Origin: Trichomonas vaginalis G3
Lineage: Eukaryota > Parabasalia > Trichomonadida > Trichomonadidae
Length of the DNA: 64,000 nt
Assembly (NCBI RefSeq): GCF_026262505.1
Contig: NC_067203.1
Coordinates: 24,223,411-24,287,410 of the forward strand
Direction of reading: 5' to 3'
This document shows positions 11,080 to 19,445 of the stretch, piece after piece. The position numbers were made by a program, and so were the translations under genes. Within the stretch, counting starts at the first letter, position 1, and each line of letters opens with the position of its first letter. The notes below the pieces were generated by a model. It was given only the letters and a program-made list of their open reading frames with translations. It ran no database searches and had not been told where the DNA came from.

Positions 11080-12057
11080 TTACTTGTTGATTCTCCTATC
11101 GCGAATTGTCCAAGCACCGACACGATGGAAAATAGCGATATCAATGAGATCAATTGCCATTTTGATCATACCAGAAATTTTCATCTTACTTCCCTCGATT
11201 TCGTTCCATTCGACTGGAATTTCGGAAATTTTCATTCCGAGGCGTCTTCCGATAACCAAAAGTTCGGGATCGAAGCACCAGCGCTGTACATGTTGGTTCA
11301 TGAAGAGCATCTTGCAAGCTTCTCTTGAGAAAAGCTTGAATCCGCACTGTGTATCATGAATTCCGCGTACACCGCTGAGAACAATGAGAACATGCATTCC
11401 AAGACCAAGGAATTTGCGTATTGGAGTACGATTTGCCTTTTCATTTTGAGCTCTTGAGCCAACAACGATTGCTTGGTTGTTGTTCTTCATGAGCTTCTTG
11501 ATTTCAGTCTCGAGGGCTTCGAATTCGTTGATCTTTGTTGCGCCATCTGCATCAACCATTAAAACAAGCTCGCCGCGTGCATGAAGGCATCCAGCTTGAA
11601 TGGCAGCACCTTTACCCATGTTAACAGGCTGATTGAGCAAGAAAATGTTTGGATAATCCTTGGCATAATTAAGAACAACTTCTTTTGTCTTATCCTTGGA
11701 GCCATCATTAACAACAACAATTTCCCATGTGAAGGACTTGTCCTTGGCTTCACGAGATTTAAGATATTCGACTGTTTCATCGAGCATCTTTGGAATTCTC
11801 TTTTCTTCGTTGTAAGCTGGAACAACAAATGTGGTGTAGACCTTTGCTGGTTCGAAAACTGTTGGGAATGGGACCTTTTCATCACCATTTGGTGGTGGTT
11901 GGACGTAATAATTTAATTTTTGTGGATTATCTTCTGGTAATTGAGTTCTATCAAACAAAGTTGTATCCTCTGCTGTCTTTATCATCACAGCAACAATAAG
12001 TCCGGCGGCAACAATGCCAATAAATAAAAGGATCTCTAGAAAATTCCAGAAATTCAT
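11080..12057 (-). CDS. ALG5: Dolichyl-phosphate beta-glucosyltransferase
   Basis: A 325-residue GT2-family enzyme that transfers glucose from UDP-glucose to dolichyl phosphate on the cytoplasmic face of the ER. Residues 7-27 are the N-terminal membrane anchor. The GT-A fold shows VPAYNEE (79-85), NDGSKD (117-122), the metal-binding DADG (169-172), [14 protein letters not shown] (about 235-248) and [14 protein letters not shown]. The tail ([14 protein letters not shown]) separates ALG5 from dolichol-phosphate mannose synthase. Length matches the family. The start has an initiator-like TTCATTTTC just before ATG, and the stop is TAAA. Codon use is biased like that of uL29. Trichomonads are reported to make truncated, unglucosylated N-glycan precursors, so the role of its product is an open point. 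Confidence 0.93.
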
Positions 12058-12276
12058 ATGAAAATGAATTCAATATTTCATCGTTCTGTCACTTTTCAAT
12101 TTCAGTATTTATAAAAAAATCCAATTTTGATTCAATTGATTCCTTCATCTATCGGCGTGAAGCACCACTAGACAATATATATTTAGGATCCTTTAAAATG
12201 GATGCATTTCATAGAATAAGAATCATTCTTTCTCAGGAAACTATATTTAGCAATTTTAAAATTTTATTTGATAATT

Positions 12277-12282
12277 CTTTGT
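12277..12282. repeat. Target site duplication, left copy
   Basis: CTTTGT directly precedes the Polinton's left end. The identical six bases follow the right end at 31551-31556. A six-base target duplication is the known signature of Polinton/Maverick integration. Confidence 0.9.
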
Positions 12283-12559
12283 AGTAGTAGGATAGGATGG
12301 GTTTTGTGACTTTTTTTGTAAACGTAAGAATTCATACAATATCGAGCGATTTTGTATCATTTTTTTAACATATTAATTAAAAAATATATGATTCTTACGG
12401 TTTTATTCTTACGTTTTTGAATAAATCAAGATTTAAAAAATTTTCAAAATTGTAAGACATTTACACTCAGCCCATACATAATGAAATAAAAAATAAAAAT
12501 ATATTTATTTATAAACCATTAAAAAAATTAACATATTAATTTTAAAATAATTTATTTTT

Positions 12560-12576
12560 TTATTCTTACATAAATG
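12560..12576 (+). promoter_or_regulatory. T-rich start motif TTATTCTTACATAAATG
   Basis: The 17 bases ending in the start codon of the repeat-borne gene. The same 17 bases precede the polymerase start (minus strand, 29518-29534) and the right-arm copy (31257-31273). At least ten genes of this element start in the context TAAATG after a T tract. This is probably the element's promoter class, by analogy with TAAATG late promoters of large DNA viruses. Confidence 0.5.
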
Positions 12577-12954
12577 ACCCAACAAGTAAAACCAGATAAA
12601 ATAGATTATCGAATTTTAGAGGATGGAATTCCTGTTTATATTCAAAGATTTAAAAGGAAGCAATATTATAGAATTGTTAATCCTGAATACATAAAACATT
12701 TATTTAAAAAGGAAGACTGTGAATTATTAAACGTTAATGAATATGAAACCAATAAATCAAAATTGAAATATAAATATATTGGAAGTGATGAAAGATGCAA
12801 AGATAAAGATAAAGTTTATACAGTTTCATATAATGAATGGAAAACCAATAAGATAAGAAACCATTTAGGAGATTATGGTAAAAGTTCTGAATTCTTTAAA
12901 TCTAGTATGTATGAGAGAGTAAAAGAAATTAGAAATAATTATTTTCATGAATAA
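12574..12954 (+). CDS. Repeat-borne Polinton protein of unknown function, left copy
   Basis: 126 residues, basic and Tyr/Lys-rich, with YRILEDGIPVYIQRFKRKQY near the N-terminus and YERVKEIRNNYFHE at the end. No signal peptide or membrane segment is present. It has no catalytic motif that I recognise; the charge suggests nucleic-acid binding. It lies wholly within the left inverted repeat, and an identical protein is encoded by the right arm (30879-31259). Keeping an entire gene in both arms suggests a dosage or end-linked function, such as terminus binding. That is inference. Confidence 0.75.
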   Translation: MTQQVKPDKIDYRILEDGIPVYIQRFKRKQYYRIVNPEYIKHLFKKEDCELLNVNEYETNKSKLKYKYIGSDERCKDKDKVYTVSYNEWKTNKIRNHLGDYGKSSEFFKSSMYERVKEIRNNYFHE

Positions 12955-13116
12955 AAAATAAACTTTAAAAATTCATGTCTTACATTTATGAAAATTTATT
13001 TTTAATTCGTAAGAAATGAGCGTCAAAACTAACAACGTGAAAACATTAGGATTCACTACCATAATGAAATAAAAAATGAAAAAAATTTGATGAGTTCAAC
13101 ATAGAACTTTAAGAAA

Positions 13117-13479
13117 TTAATGATTATTTGAATTTATGAAATCAATTATTTGATTTATTCTTTCTTCAATCTCTTCTATTCTTTTTGTTAAATCATCTAT
13201 TTTCATTAATGAGGTGATTCTTGATTGAGGAATAGATTTCAAACTAACCACCCCCTTTATTTTTGAAATTTTGAATCCATCAACTTTAAACATTTTATTC
13301 AATTTACACGTTGTCAATTCTTCAAATAATTTTTTATTATTAGCATAATAGTCATTAAATTCTTCAACAGATGAAAAAATTTTTATTTCAGTAATTGGTT
13401 TAACAACGTTTATTTTTTGTTGAACATTTTCATTTATTTCTTCCTCCTCTGTTTCATTTATTTTTAAAATCGGTTTCAT
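13117..13479 (-). CDS. Polinton protein with C-terminal coiled coil, unknown function
   Basis: 120 residues. An acidic N-terminal part is followed by a compact block containing FSSVEEFNDYYANNKKLFEE and KLNKMFKVDGFKISKIKGVV, then a short coiled coil (KIDDLTKRIEEIEERINQII). The central block could be a small DNA- or protein-binding fold. The start at 13479 is preceded by GATAAATG after a T-rich tract, the context shared by the element's genes. It is divergent from the amphipathic protein gene at 13546. Confidence 0.65.
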   Translation of the reverse strand: MKPILKINETEEEEINENVQQKINVVKPITEIKIFSSVEEFNDYYANNKKLFEELTTCKLNKMFKVDGFKISKIKGVVSLKSIPQSRITSLMKIDDLTKRIEEIEERINQIIDFINSNNH

Positions 13480-13545
13480 TTATCATTAAATAAAAATTAG
13501 AATATAAGTGATGAAATATATTTTTTAATTAATATTAAATCAGAA

Positions 13546-13782
13546 ATGGCGGCAGGATTCTTTAAAAAATTATGGGATGGAATTAAGAAAGCTGCGGGTT
13601 GGGTTTATAAAAAGATTATTAAACCCGTTGCAAACTTTTTGGCACCAGTAGCGAAAACGGCAGGAACTATCATAGGTGGAGTATTAGGTACTAAAGCAGG
13701 TAATCCGGCGATGGGAGCACAAGCAGGTAACGCAGTTGGTGGAATTGCTGAAGGAATACTTAATAAAATAGGAGGTAGATAG
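13546..13782 (+). CDS. Small amphipathic-helix protein, virion-type
   Basis: 78 residues. Residues 1-30 form a basic amphipathic helix (MAAGFFKKLWDGIKKAAGWV). A hydrophobic, Gly/Ala-rich stretch follows (APVAKTAGTIIGGVLGTKAG). The shape resembles membrane-active minor virion proteins of adenovirus-like viruses (protein VI or X type) and pore-forming peptides. No sequence homology can be claimed. It lies next to a paralogue on the other strand (13803-14018) that shares the first residues MAAG-FKKLWD, and just upstream of the capsid gene. Confidence 0.6.
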   Translation: MAAGFFKKLWDGIKKAAGWVYKKIIKPVANFLAPVAKTAGTIIGGVLGTKAGNPAMGAQAGNAVGGIAEGILNKIGGR

Positions 13783-13802
13783 TGGAAAAATAAATATTAT
13801 TT

Positions 13803-14018
13803 TTATCTTAGTATCGGTTGAAGTCTTTGATAAACTTTTTCTCCTTTATTTAATATTTCTCTTATTGGGGCGGCTTTTGGCGTTATTGATTCAGCAACGT
13901 CACTAATTGCTTCTTTATTCTTAAATATCCAATTTGCTCCCTTCTTCAATGTTTCCCAAACTTTACTCGCTCCTCTTTTTACTTTATCCCACAGTTTCTT
14001 AAATATACCTGCAGCCAT
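13803..14018 (-). CDS. Small amphipathic-helix protein, paralogue of the 13546 gene
   Basis: 71 residues with the same N-terminal helix type (MAAGIFKKLWDKVKRGASKV), then a Trp-containing basic segment and a Pro-containing C-terminal helix (REILNKGEKVYQRLQPILR). It converges with its paralogue, with a 20-base gap, and is divergent from the capsid gene. A structural or membrane-active virion role is inferred from composition and position only. Confidence 0.6.
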   Translation of the reverse strand: MAAGIFKKLWDKVKRGASKVWETLKKGANWIFKNKEAISDVAESITPKAAPIREILNKGEKVYQRLQPILR

Positions 14019-14087
14019 AGTTGATTATTTCATTAAAATTAAAAATTCATTTTCATCTTTTAATTTTGATTTTTTATTTATTAATAA

Positions 14088-15566
14088 ATGACGACTAACT
14101 ATTTGGTGCCAAACACTAAACCGATTAATGGAAATGTGTTTCATTCATTCGAAAAGATAAATGAAATATTCGCAAAGAATGACGGTAGAAGATATTATAG
14201 AGAACTTGAAAGTTCATGCTATGACTCTGATGCTCCATATTTTGATGATAAACAAACTCATTTAAGAATTACAAATCCGGCTCATGATGTGAACCAATTA
14301 GGTGACACATATATTAAACGCAAAGTTAAAGCAACTCTAGTTTCAAATAAAGCTTTCACATGTGATGCCGCTTTTAAATGCATGCGTTTATTCGTTGGTT
14401 ACAAATCATCAAATCAAAGCTTTAAACAATTAGAAGTAGAAACCGAAAGAGGTGATGCCGGTTATCTTCAGATGGATTGCGCCCGTGAATCTTTCGCATT
14501 TGCAACATATAAACCAAAATCAGAAAGGAAAGTTAAAAAGTTTGTTCATTCGTTATATAATAATGTTCAAAAATATGATAACTCAGTATGTGGTAAATAT
14601 ATTGACCCTTCAGAAGTTTTCAAGAGAGCAAATGAAGAAGTTGATGTCACTTTTGATATGATTATTCCGGTAAATGATTTGTTAGCATTTCAGGCGTTCG
14701 ATGATTATCCTAAATCATTTGGTGAAATCATTCTTAAATATTATGTTTTCAGGGATACTTTAGTATTTTGTCAGGTTGACCCGTTAAGAGTTGCTGATTT
14801 ACAAAATTACGTTTATGAAAAGATAACTGATGAAAATTATGAAAAGATTATGAATCATGTTTATAAATATGATCGCAAATTCCAACAAATCGGACTTCCT
14901 GCCAAATTAATTACAAGCTTAGCCGCTACATCTGCTGACGCAACAGTTGATGATGTTATTATTTCATGCACAAAGATGGAAGTTTTAGAGGATAAATGCA
15001 TTACACCAGGATACGGTTTAATTGAAGAATCAGTTAAAGCAATACCACGTTTATTCAGTAAGGAAGATCCATTCATGATTCCAGCTCAACATATTGACGT
15101 TCGTTCACTAAATGGAGGTTGCATCACTCCTGAAGGTATTAGCTCAGATTTCTCATACGCTCTTCATAATGTTACAGATGTTGTGTTAACATTTCCGAAG
15201 AATGCAATGCAAAGAACAGTTTTAGAAAATCCAATGCTTCGAGGTCTTCAGGTCACTATAGATTCCAGAAACTTCCCTGATCAAGCGATGACCACAGTGG
15301 GCGACATATTCTTTACACGTATGCTTCAAGCTTCTGATTTAGATGGAGTGAATGAATGCACGGAAGAATACGAGGACTCATTAACTAGACCACTGAATGA
15401 TGATAATGGCACACCATTAGCTAGAACATGGAAAGACCAAACTTCATTCTTATGCACTATTCCAGTTCAATGTGATGGGGCGGGTATATTCTTTGATGGA
15501 TTAGAAACTTTCAACTCACAAGTTACAGTACAAGTGAAAGCTTATCCAATCATTCAGGGTAAATGA
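14088..15566 (+). CDS. Polinton major capsid protein (double jelly-roll type)
   Basis: 492 residues, an intact frame, beta-rich, without signal peptide or membrane segment. Size, position next to the packaging ATPase, and strand-rich N- and C-terminal halves with a Cys/Asp-rich middle fit the double jelly-roll capsid proteins described for Polintons, including those of trichomonads. Segments typical in feel are VTFDMIIPVNDLLAFQAFDD, ITPEGISSDFSYALHNVTDV and the closing TVQVKAYPIIQG. The start is in the AATAAATG context. The assignment rests on context and overall character rather than a catalytic motif. Confidence 0.75.
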   Translation: MTTNYLVPNTKPINGNVFHSFEKINEIFAKNDGRRYYRELESSCYDSDAPYFDDKQTHLRITNPAHDVNQLGDTYIKRKVKATLVSNKAFTCDAAFKCMRLFVGYKSSNQSFKQLEVETERGDAGYLQMDCARESFAFATYKPKSERKVKKFVHSLYNNVQKYDNSVCGKYIDPSEVFKRANEEVDVTFDMIIPVNDLLAFQAFDDYPKSFGEIILKYYVFRDTLVFCQVDPLRVADLQNYVYEKITDENYEKIMNHVYKYDRKFQQIGLPAKLITSLAATSADATVDDVIISCTKMEVLEDKCITPGYGLIEESVKAIPRLFSKEDPFMIPAQHIDVRSLNGGCITPEGISSDFSYALHNVTDVVLTFPKNAMQRTVLENPMLRGLQVTIDSRNFPDQAMTTVGDIFFTRMLQASDLDGVNECTEEYEDSLTRPLNDDNGTPLARTWKDQTSFLCTIPVQCDGAGIFFDGLETFNSQVTVQVKAYPIIQGK

Positions 15567-15750
15567 CACTTACTGTTCAAAGGTGACAAATCCTCCTCAG
15601 GTTTGGTTTACTAGGACTACATATTGGACATGGACACCGGATGAAGGTTTGAAATATCATCCAACAGGTACACCACCACAGTATAGAAGTTCATATGATG
15701 AAATATTGATGAATAGAAATGTTTAAAATTATAAATTTATTTTTGATTAA

Positions 15751-16542
15751 ATGGATTTAAATTCATCCACCCCTTATGAAGAATTAGCGGGAGTATATAA
15801 TACATACGTAGATGATATGATTAATGAAGCATTGAGTGATAATAGAAATGCTCTATCTAAGGAAAAATTAATGAAAATTCCATATTCTGAATGTTACTTA
15901 AATTCAATCACTGCAGCAATTGGTAAACAGAATAAAGGTAAAACATTAACGATATTAAAACAAATTATCATTATTGCTAACACTTCCCCCTATTCACATG
16001 TGTTAATTTATATCAACCGTTCAGGTTCACCTTCAGATGATACATTTGAATCTTTAAAGCATTTAATCAAAATTCCAATTATTTATTTATCACAAGAAGA
16101 AGCAGAAGATTATTTAAAAAACTTTTTAATGTATAAAGAATTATATAATACAATCAAGAAGCAAGGATTAGAGGATAAAATTATTGATAAACAACGGGAT
16201 GAATTATTTGAAACACTTTCTATTTCAAATTTTGATAGAGAATTTTTGCATTCACTCATTTTTCTAGATGATGCAGTGAAATCAAAACTAATAACAAATG
16301 AGAAATCATATTTTAATCAGTTATTAACTCAATGTCGACACATTCAGTGTTCATTCTTCATGGCTGTTCAATACTTCAAAGCATTAAGCACAAACATTAA
16401 ATCAAATCTATCAACACTTTTCATTTTCAGTGGGTTTAGTCGTCAACAGTTGAACGTTATGCTTTATCAAGTGAATTTACCAATGAGCATTAATGAACTT
16501 TACACACAATATCAGCAATTAGGTGAACATGGAAAAAAATAA
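15751..16542 (+). CDS. Polinton DNA-packaging ATPase (FtsK/HerA, A32-like)
   Basis: 263 residues. Walker A is GKQNKGKT (residues 58-65). Walker B is LIFLDDAV (169-176), preceded by a hydrophobic strand. A later sensor-like Gln lies in FFMAVQYFKAL, and the C-terminus is helical. This is the layout of the A32-type genome-packaging ATPases that Polintons share with adenovirus- and poxvirus-like lineages. It follows the capsid gene on the same strand, the usual neighbour order. The frame is open and the start has a GATTAAATG context. Confidence 0.85.
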   Translation: MDLNSSTPYEELAGVYNTYVDDMINEALSDNRNALSKEKLMKIPYSECYLNSITAAIGKQNKGKTLTILKQIIIIANTSPYSHVLIYINRSGSPSDDTFESLKHLIKIPIIYLSQEEAEDYLKNFLMYKELYNTIKKQGLEDKIIDKQRDELFETLSISNFDREFLHSLIFLDDAVKSKLITNEKSYFNQLLTQCRHIQCSFFMAVQYFKALSTNIKSNLSTLFIFSGFSRQQLNVMLYQVNLPMSINELYTQYQQLGEHGKK

Positions 16543-16620
16543 TAGTTGATTTAAATAAAGGAAGTGTTAAATTTGATTAACTTTTTATAATTAATTTTTA
16601 TTTTTTATTTATAATTAAAC

Positions 16621-17381
16621 ATGACAGAAATAGCAAATCTTCTACAGGTTCCATTAAAACAAGGACAAACAAAAAGGGTGCATATAATAGAACTATGAAA
16701 GTTCCTGATGGAATGAAAGAATTAGTTCATATTGTTGCTGGTCTTCAAAAAGATGTTAAACAAATGAGAAACGTTTTAACATTACCAGAAGCTCAAGCAT
16801 ATGCCAAACGTCAAGGTCCAAATTGGGAAGCACACGAAGCAGACATTACGGGTCCAAATGGAAAACCTGATGGTATAAATGAAGTTTTCGTTACTGATGG
16901 TCAAGGTAATATTAAAGTCATAAATGGTTATAAATTAACTATATCTGATTATCCTAAACGTAAAGCATATAATGAACGTTATCCTATGCAATTTGATGAA
17001 AATGGAAAAGCTGTTAAACAATACATTGGAGAAGGTGAAAATGGTCCAATTAATTCATACCGTCATAATCCATATTCTTATTTCAATGAAGAATTAAATG
17101 CTATTGAAGAGGGACCGGATGGATTACCACGATATTCTAACCAGTTTGATGGTCAATATGCAAATATTAGACCTGAAATTTCAGCTAAGAAATTCTTTAA
17201 AGTTGCTTTATTCGATCCAGTTTTCGCAAATGTTAAAGATGAACTTAAACAGCAATTCCAACCAATTATAGTAGCAAGAATTGCATCAGGTGCTTTATCT
17301 CAAGCATTCAAAGATTTAATTAAGAAACCATTATATCAGCAACGAGGTTTAACTTATGATTTAGTTAAGGAATCAGAATAA
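16621..17381 (+). CDS. Polinton conserved virion-type protein, unassigned
   Basis: The main open part, from the ATG at 16695, gives 228 residues. A short N-terminal helix ([20 protein letters not shown]) is followed by a Gly/Asn/Asp-rich middle with [20 protein letters not shown] and [15 protein letters not shown], then a helical C-terminus. It lies directly downstream of capsid and ATPase, which suggests a structural or assembly role such as minor capsid protein. I do not recognise the family. The region may be slightly damaged at its front. Confidence 0.55.
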
Positions 17382-17555
17382 AAGAAAATTTGAGAAATCA
17401 GATGATTATAAGAATGCAATTAATGAATATATTCGGTCTATTAATTTCGATGAAAATGCTAAAAATCAACTTACATGAACAAAATACAGGGAATAATAGA
17501 TTCAAAAGTTCCAGCAAAATAAAAGTTTAAATATATTTTTTTTATTCGAATATAA

Positions 17556-17858
17556 ATGAGAAGACGTTTCACTAGTCAAAAGAACACTAACGCAAAAGCA
17601 GAGATTACGGTTGGTTATAACGTAAATGATGATAAATCACGAATTATTCAAAATGTTAAAGTTAATGTTAGCCCTGAATTAACAAGGTCAGCAACTCAAC
17701 CAAATTTATTAACTCGTGACTTACCGAAAAGGAGGAGGAGCAAAATAAAGAAGATGGAGACCCAATCATTTTATCTGAACCTGGTAAAGAACCTGTTGAA
17801 ATTCCCACTTATCCAACATACCCCCACCTCTTTCATCAAACATCGAGAACCCATATAA
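17556..17858 (+). CDS. Small basic Polinton protein, unknown function
   Basis: About 100 residues with a very basic start (MRRRFTSQKNTNAKAEITVG), a strand-like segment (NVKVNVSPELTRS) and a second basic cluster (PKRRRSKIKK). Composition suggests a nucleic-acid-associated protein, perhaps a core protein. The start has the TATAAATG context after a T run. The far C-terminal residues look less coding-like than the rest. Confidence 0.45.
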   Translation: MRRRFTSQKNTNAKAEITVGYNVNDDKSRIIQNVKVNVSPELTRSATQPNLLTRDLPKRRRSKIKKMETQSFYLNLVKNLLKFPLIQHTPTSFIKHREPI

Positions 17859-17877
17859 TAAAATTAATTCAGAATTA

Positions 17878-18219
17878 ATGAAAATTTACCGTGATATAAT
17901 AATTAATAATTATGATTCAATAATAAATTTAATTGACCAATCCGGTTTAATTATTTTACCTTATGAATCATTAATTCACATTATCGCCATTCTTTGTGAT
18001 GTTCAAGATTCAGACGTTAAGATTCAATTTTTCATAGATAATGAGGTTTCATGCTGCGGAACAGTTGCAAAAATAAATCCTATAAAGGATATTAGCACAA
18101 TTAAGATATCAAAGAACGGAACAACAACTGAACTTCATTTAACATATAATGATATTTATAATAAAATAGTTGATGAATATAAAATATCACTTGAAAAATT
18201 CTTTGTTAAGGCTATTTAA
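17878..18219 (+). CDS. Polinton hypothetical protein
   Basis: 113 residues of alternating strands and helices (IINLIDQSGLIILPYESLIH, then FFIDNEVSCCGTVAKINP). No known motif and no membrane segment. It follows the small basic gene closely and overlaps the opposing gene at 18216-18590 by four bases at the stop codons. Confidence 0.5.
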   Translation: MKIYRDIIINNYDSIINLIDQSGLIILPYESLIHIIAILCDVQDSDVKIQFFIDNEVSCCGTVAKINPIKDISTIKISKNGTTTELHLTYNDIYNKIVDEYKISLEKFFVKAI

Positions 18220-18590
18220 TATTCAAGCATTAACATTATCGAATAATCCTTTGAATCATAATCGATAATAATTGACCTTTCACCAGTTTCTATCGTTTGT
18301 TTTATTTCTTTTTGTTCCCCACTATCTGGATCGGTCATTGTAATTGTTTTTGTTATAGTATCAGCTTTATCTTTAACTTCAATCTTTTTTCCATCGGGAT
18401 ATTTAAACCAAAATTCCAAAAATTCGATATTGTCAATCTGTTCATATTTTAATCTATCAATTACATTTTTAATACCATCTGAAAATCTTATGAAATGGTC
18501 ATTATATGGGTTTGATTGAACTAAATTTGAATGAAGTGAAATATAACCTGTTGATGAATATGACATTGACTCATATTTTTCTGAAAACAC
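18216..18590 (-). CDS. Polinton hypothetical protein, beta-rich
   Basis: 124 residues. The pattern is strand-rich, with SMSYSSTGYISLHSNLVQSN, FLEFWFKYPDGKKIEVKDKA and a charged end. It could be a small capsid-associated or jelly-roll protein from its location among virion genes, but nothing in the sequence proves it. It converges with the preceding gene with a four-base overlap. Confidence 0.45.
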   Translation of the reverse strand: MFSEKYESMSYSSTGYISLHSNLVQSNPYNDHFIRFSDGIKNVIDRLKYEQIDNIEFLEFWFKYPDGKKIEVKDKADTITKTITMTDPDSGEQKEIKQTIETGERSIIIDYDSKDYSIMLMLEY

Positions 18591-18713
18591 TAAAATTTAT
18601 AACATGAATGAATTTCTTATTCGTTGAATTTATGAATTCTTGAGGTAATCTTATTCTAGTTTTATTTATCACTGGAAAATAACGCTTTACCATATTTTTA
18701 ATCGTAATAAAAA

Positions 18714-19413
18714 TGTCAATTATCAATAATTATTTCGAATAATAGTTGTGAATTAAATTTAACAGTTAGCGGAATTTATAATGTTACTCTCGTTTCTGTG
18801 AGTGGTAAATTTAATCCCATTCTTTTAGACCCTTCAGATTATATATCATTTATTAAAGATGACCATGAAAAAACGTATGATATGTATATAAATAATGTGA
18901 TAGCGAAATGGGATATTAACATGATTTTAAGTTATTTAAATGAATCATTTATCGTATGGTATGAAGAAAATTTTAATCAAAACCCGATAAACTTTTTGAA
19001 CTTGATGAAATAAATAACCTTATTAAATTCCCGCTGAAAATTAAATTTTGTACTCCTCATCTTCGTTCATTGTTGGGATATTAAATTTTGAAAAAGATGT
19101 TGGGGATGTTTTGTATTCTGACACTGGTTCCAATTTCATTTTAATCAAATGTGATAAAGTTAATACCCCAATGAGATTTTCACATCAAACATTAGACCCT
19201 AACTCTTACCCATCAATACAAAACATTTTATCCATCAACTTAAACACATTTTCTTTATCATATCCGTTTCAATTATCCGGGAATTCATTTATTCTTCATT
19301 CAAAAGATTTATCAAATATTAAATTTAGAATAACTGACCTATTTGATTGTGATTTAGAATTCATGAATGAAATATTATGGCAATTTCAAATAGAAAAAAT
19401 AGTGATGAGATAA
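18714..19413 (+). pseudogene. Damaged Polinton gene region, beta-rich product
   Basis: A stretch with clear coding character, beta-rich with repeated aromatic residues (for example FNPILLDPSDYISFIKDD and FSLSYPFQLSGNSFILHS). It lies between the beta-rich hypothetical and the fibre gene. By position and style it may derive from a virion structural gene. It looks broken (a small number of breaks), so no single product is given. Confidence 0.4.
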
Positions 19414-19445
19414 CAGATTAAATATTTATTTTTAAATCATAATAA

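Larger units (their letters stand above)
12283..13087 (+). repeat. Polinton terminal inverted repeat, left
   Basis: About 805 bases matching the reverse complement of 30748-31550, identical wherever I compared them apart from an A-run length near the inner end. It contains an outer AT-rich part with no gene (12283-12559), a complete 126-residue gene (12574-12954) and, at its inner end, a short copy of the beginning of the gene at 30349-30678 (around 13017-13070). Confidence 0.9.
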
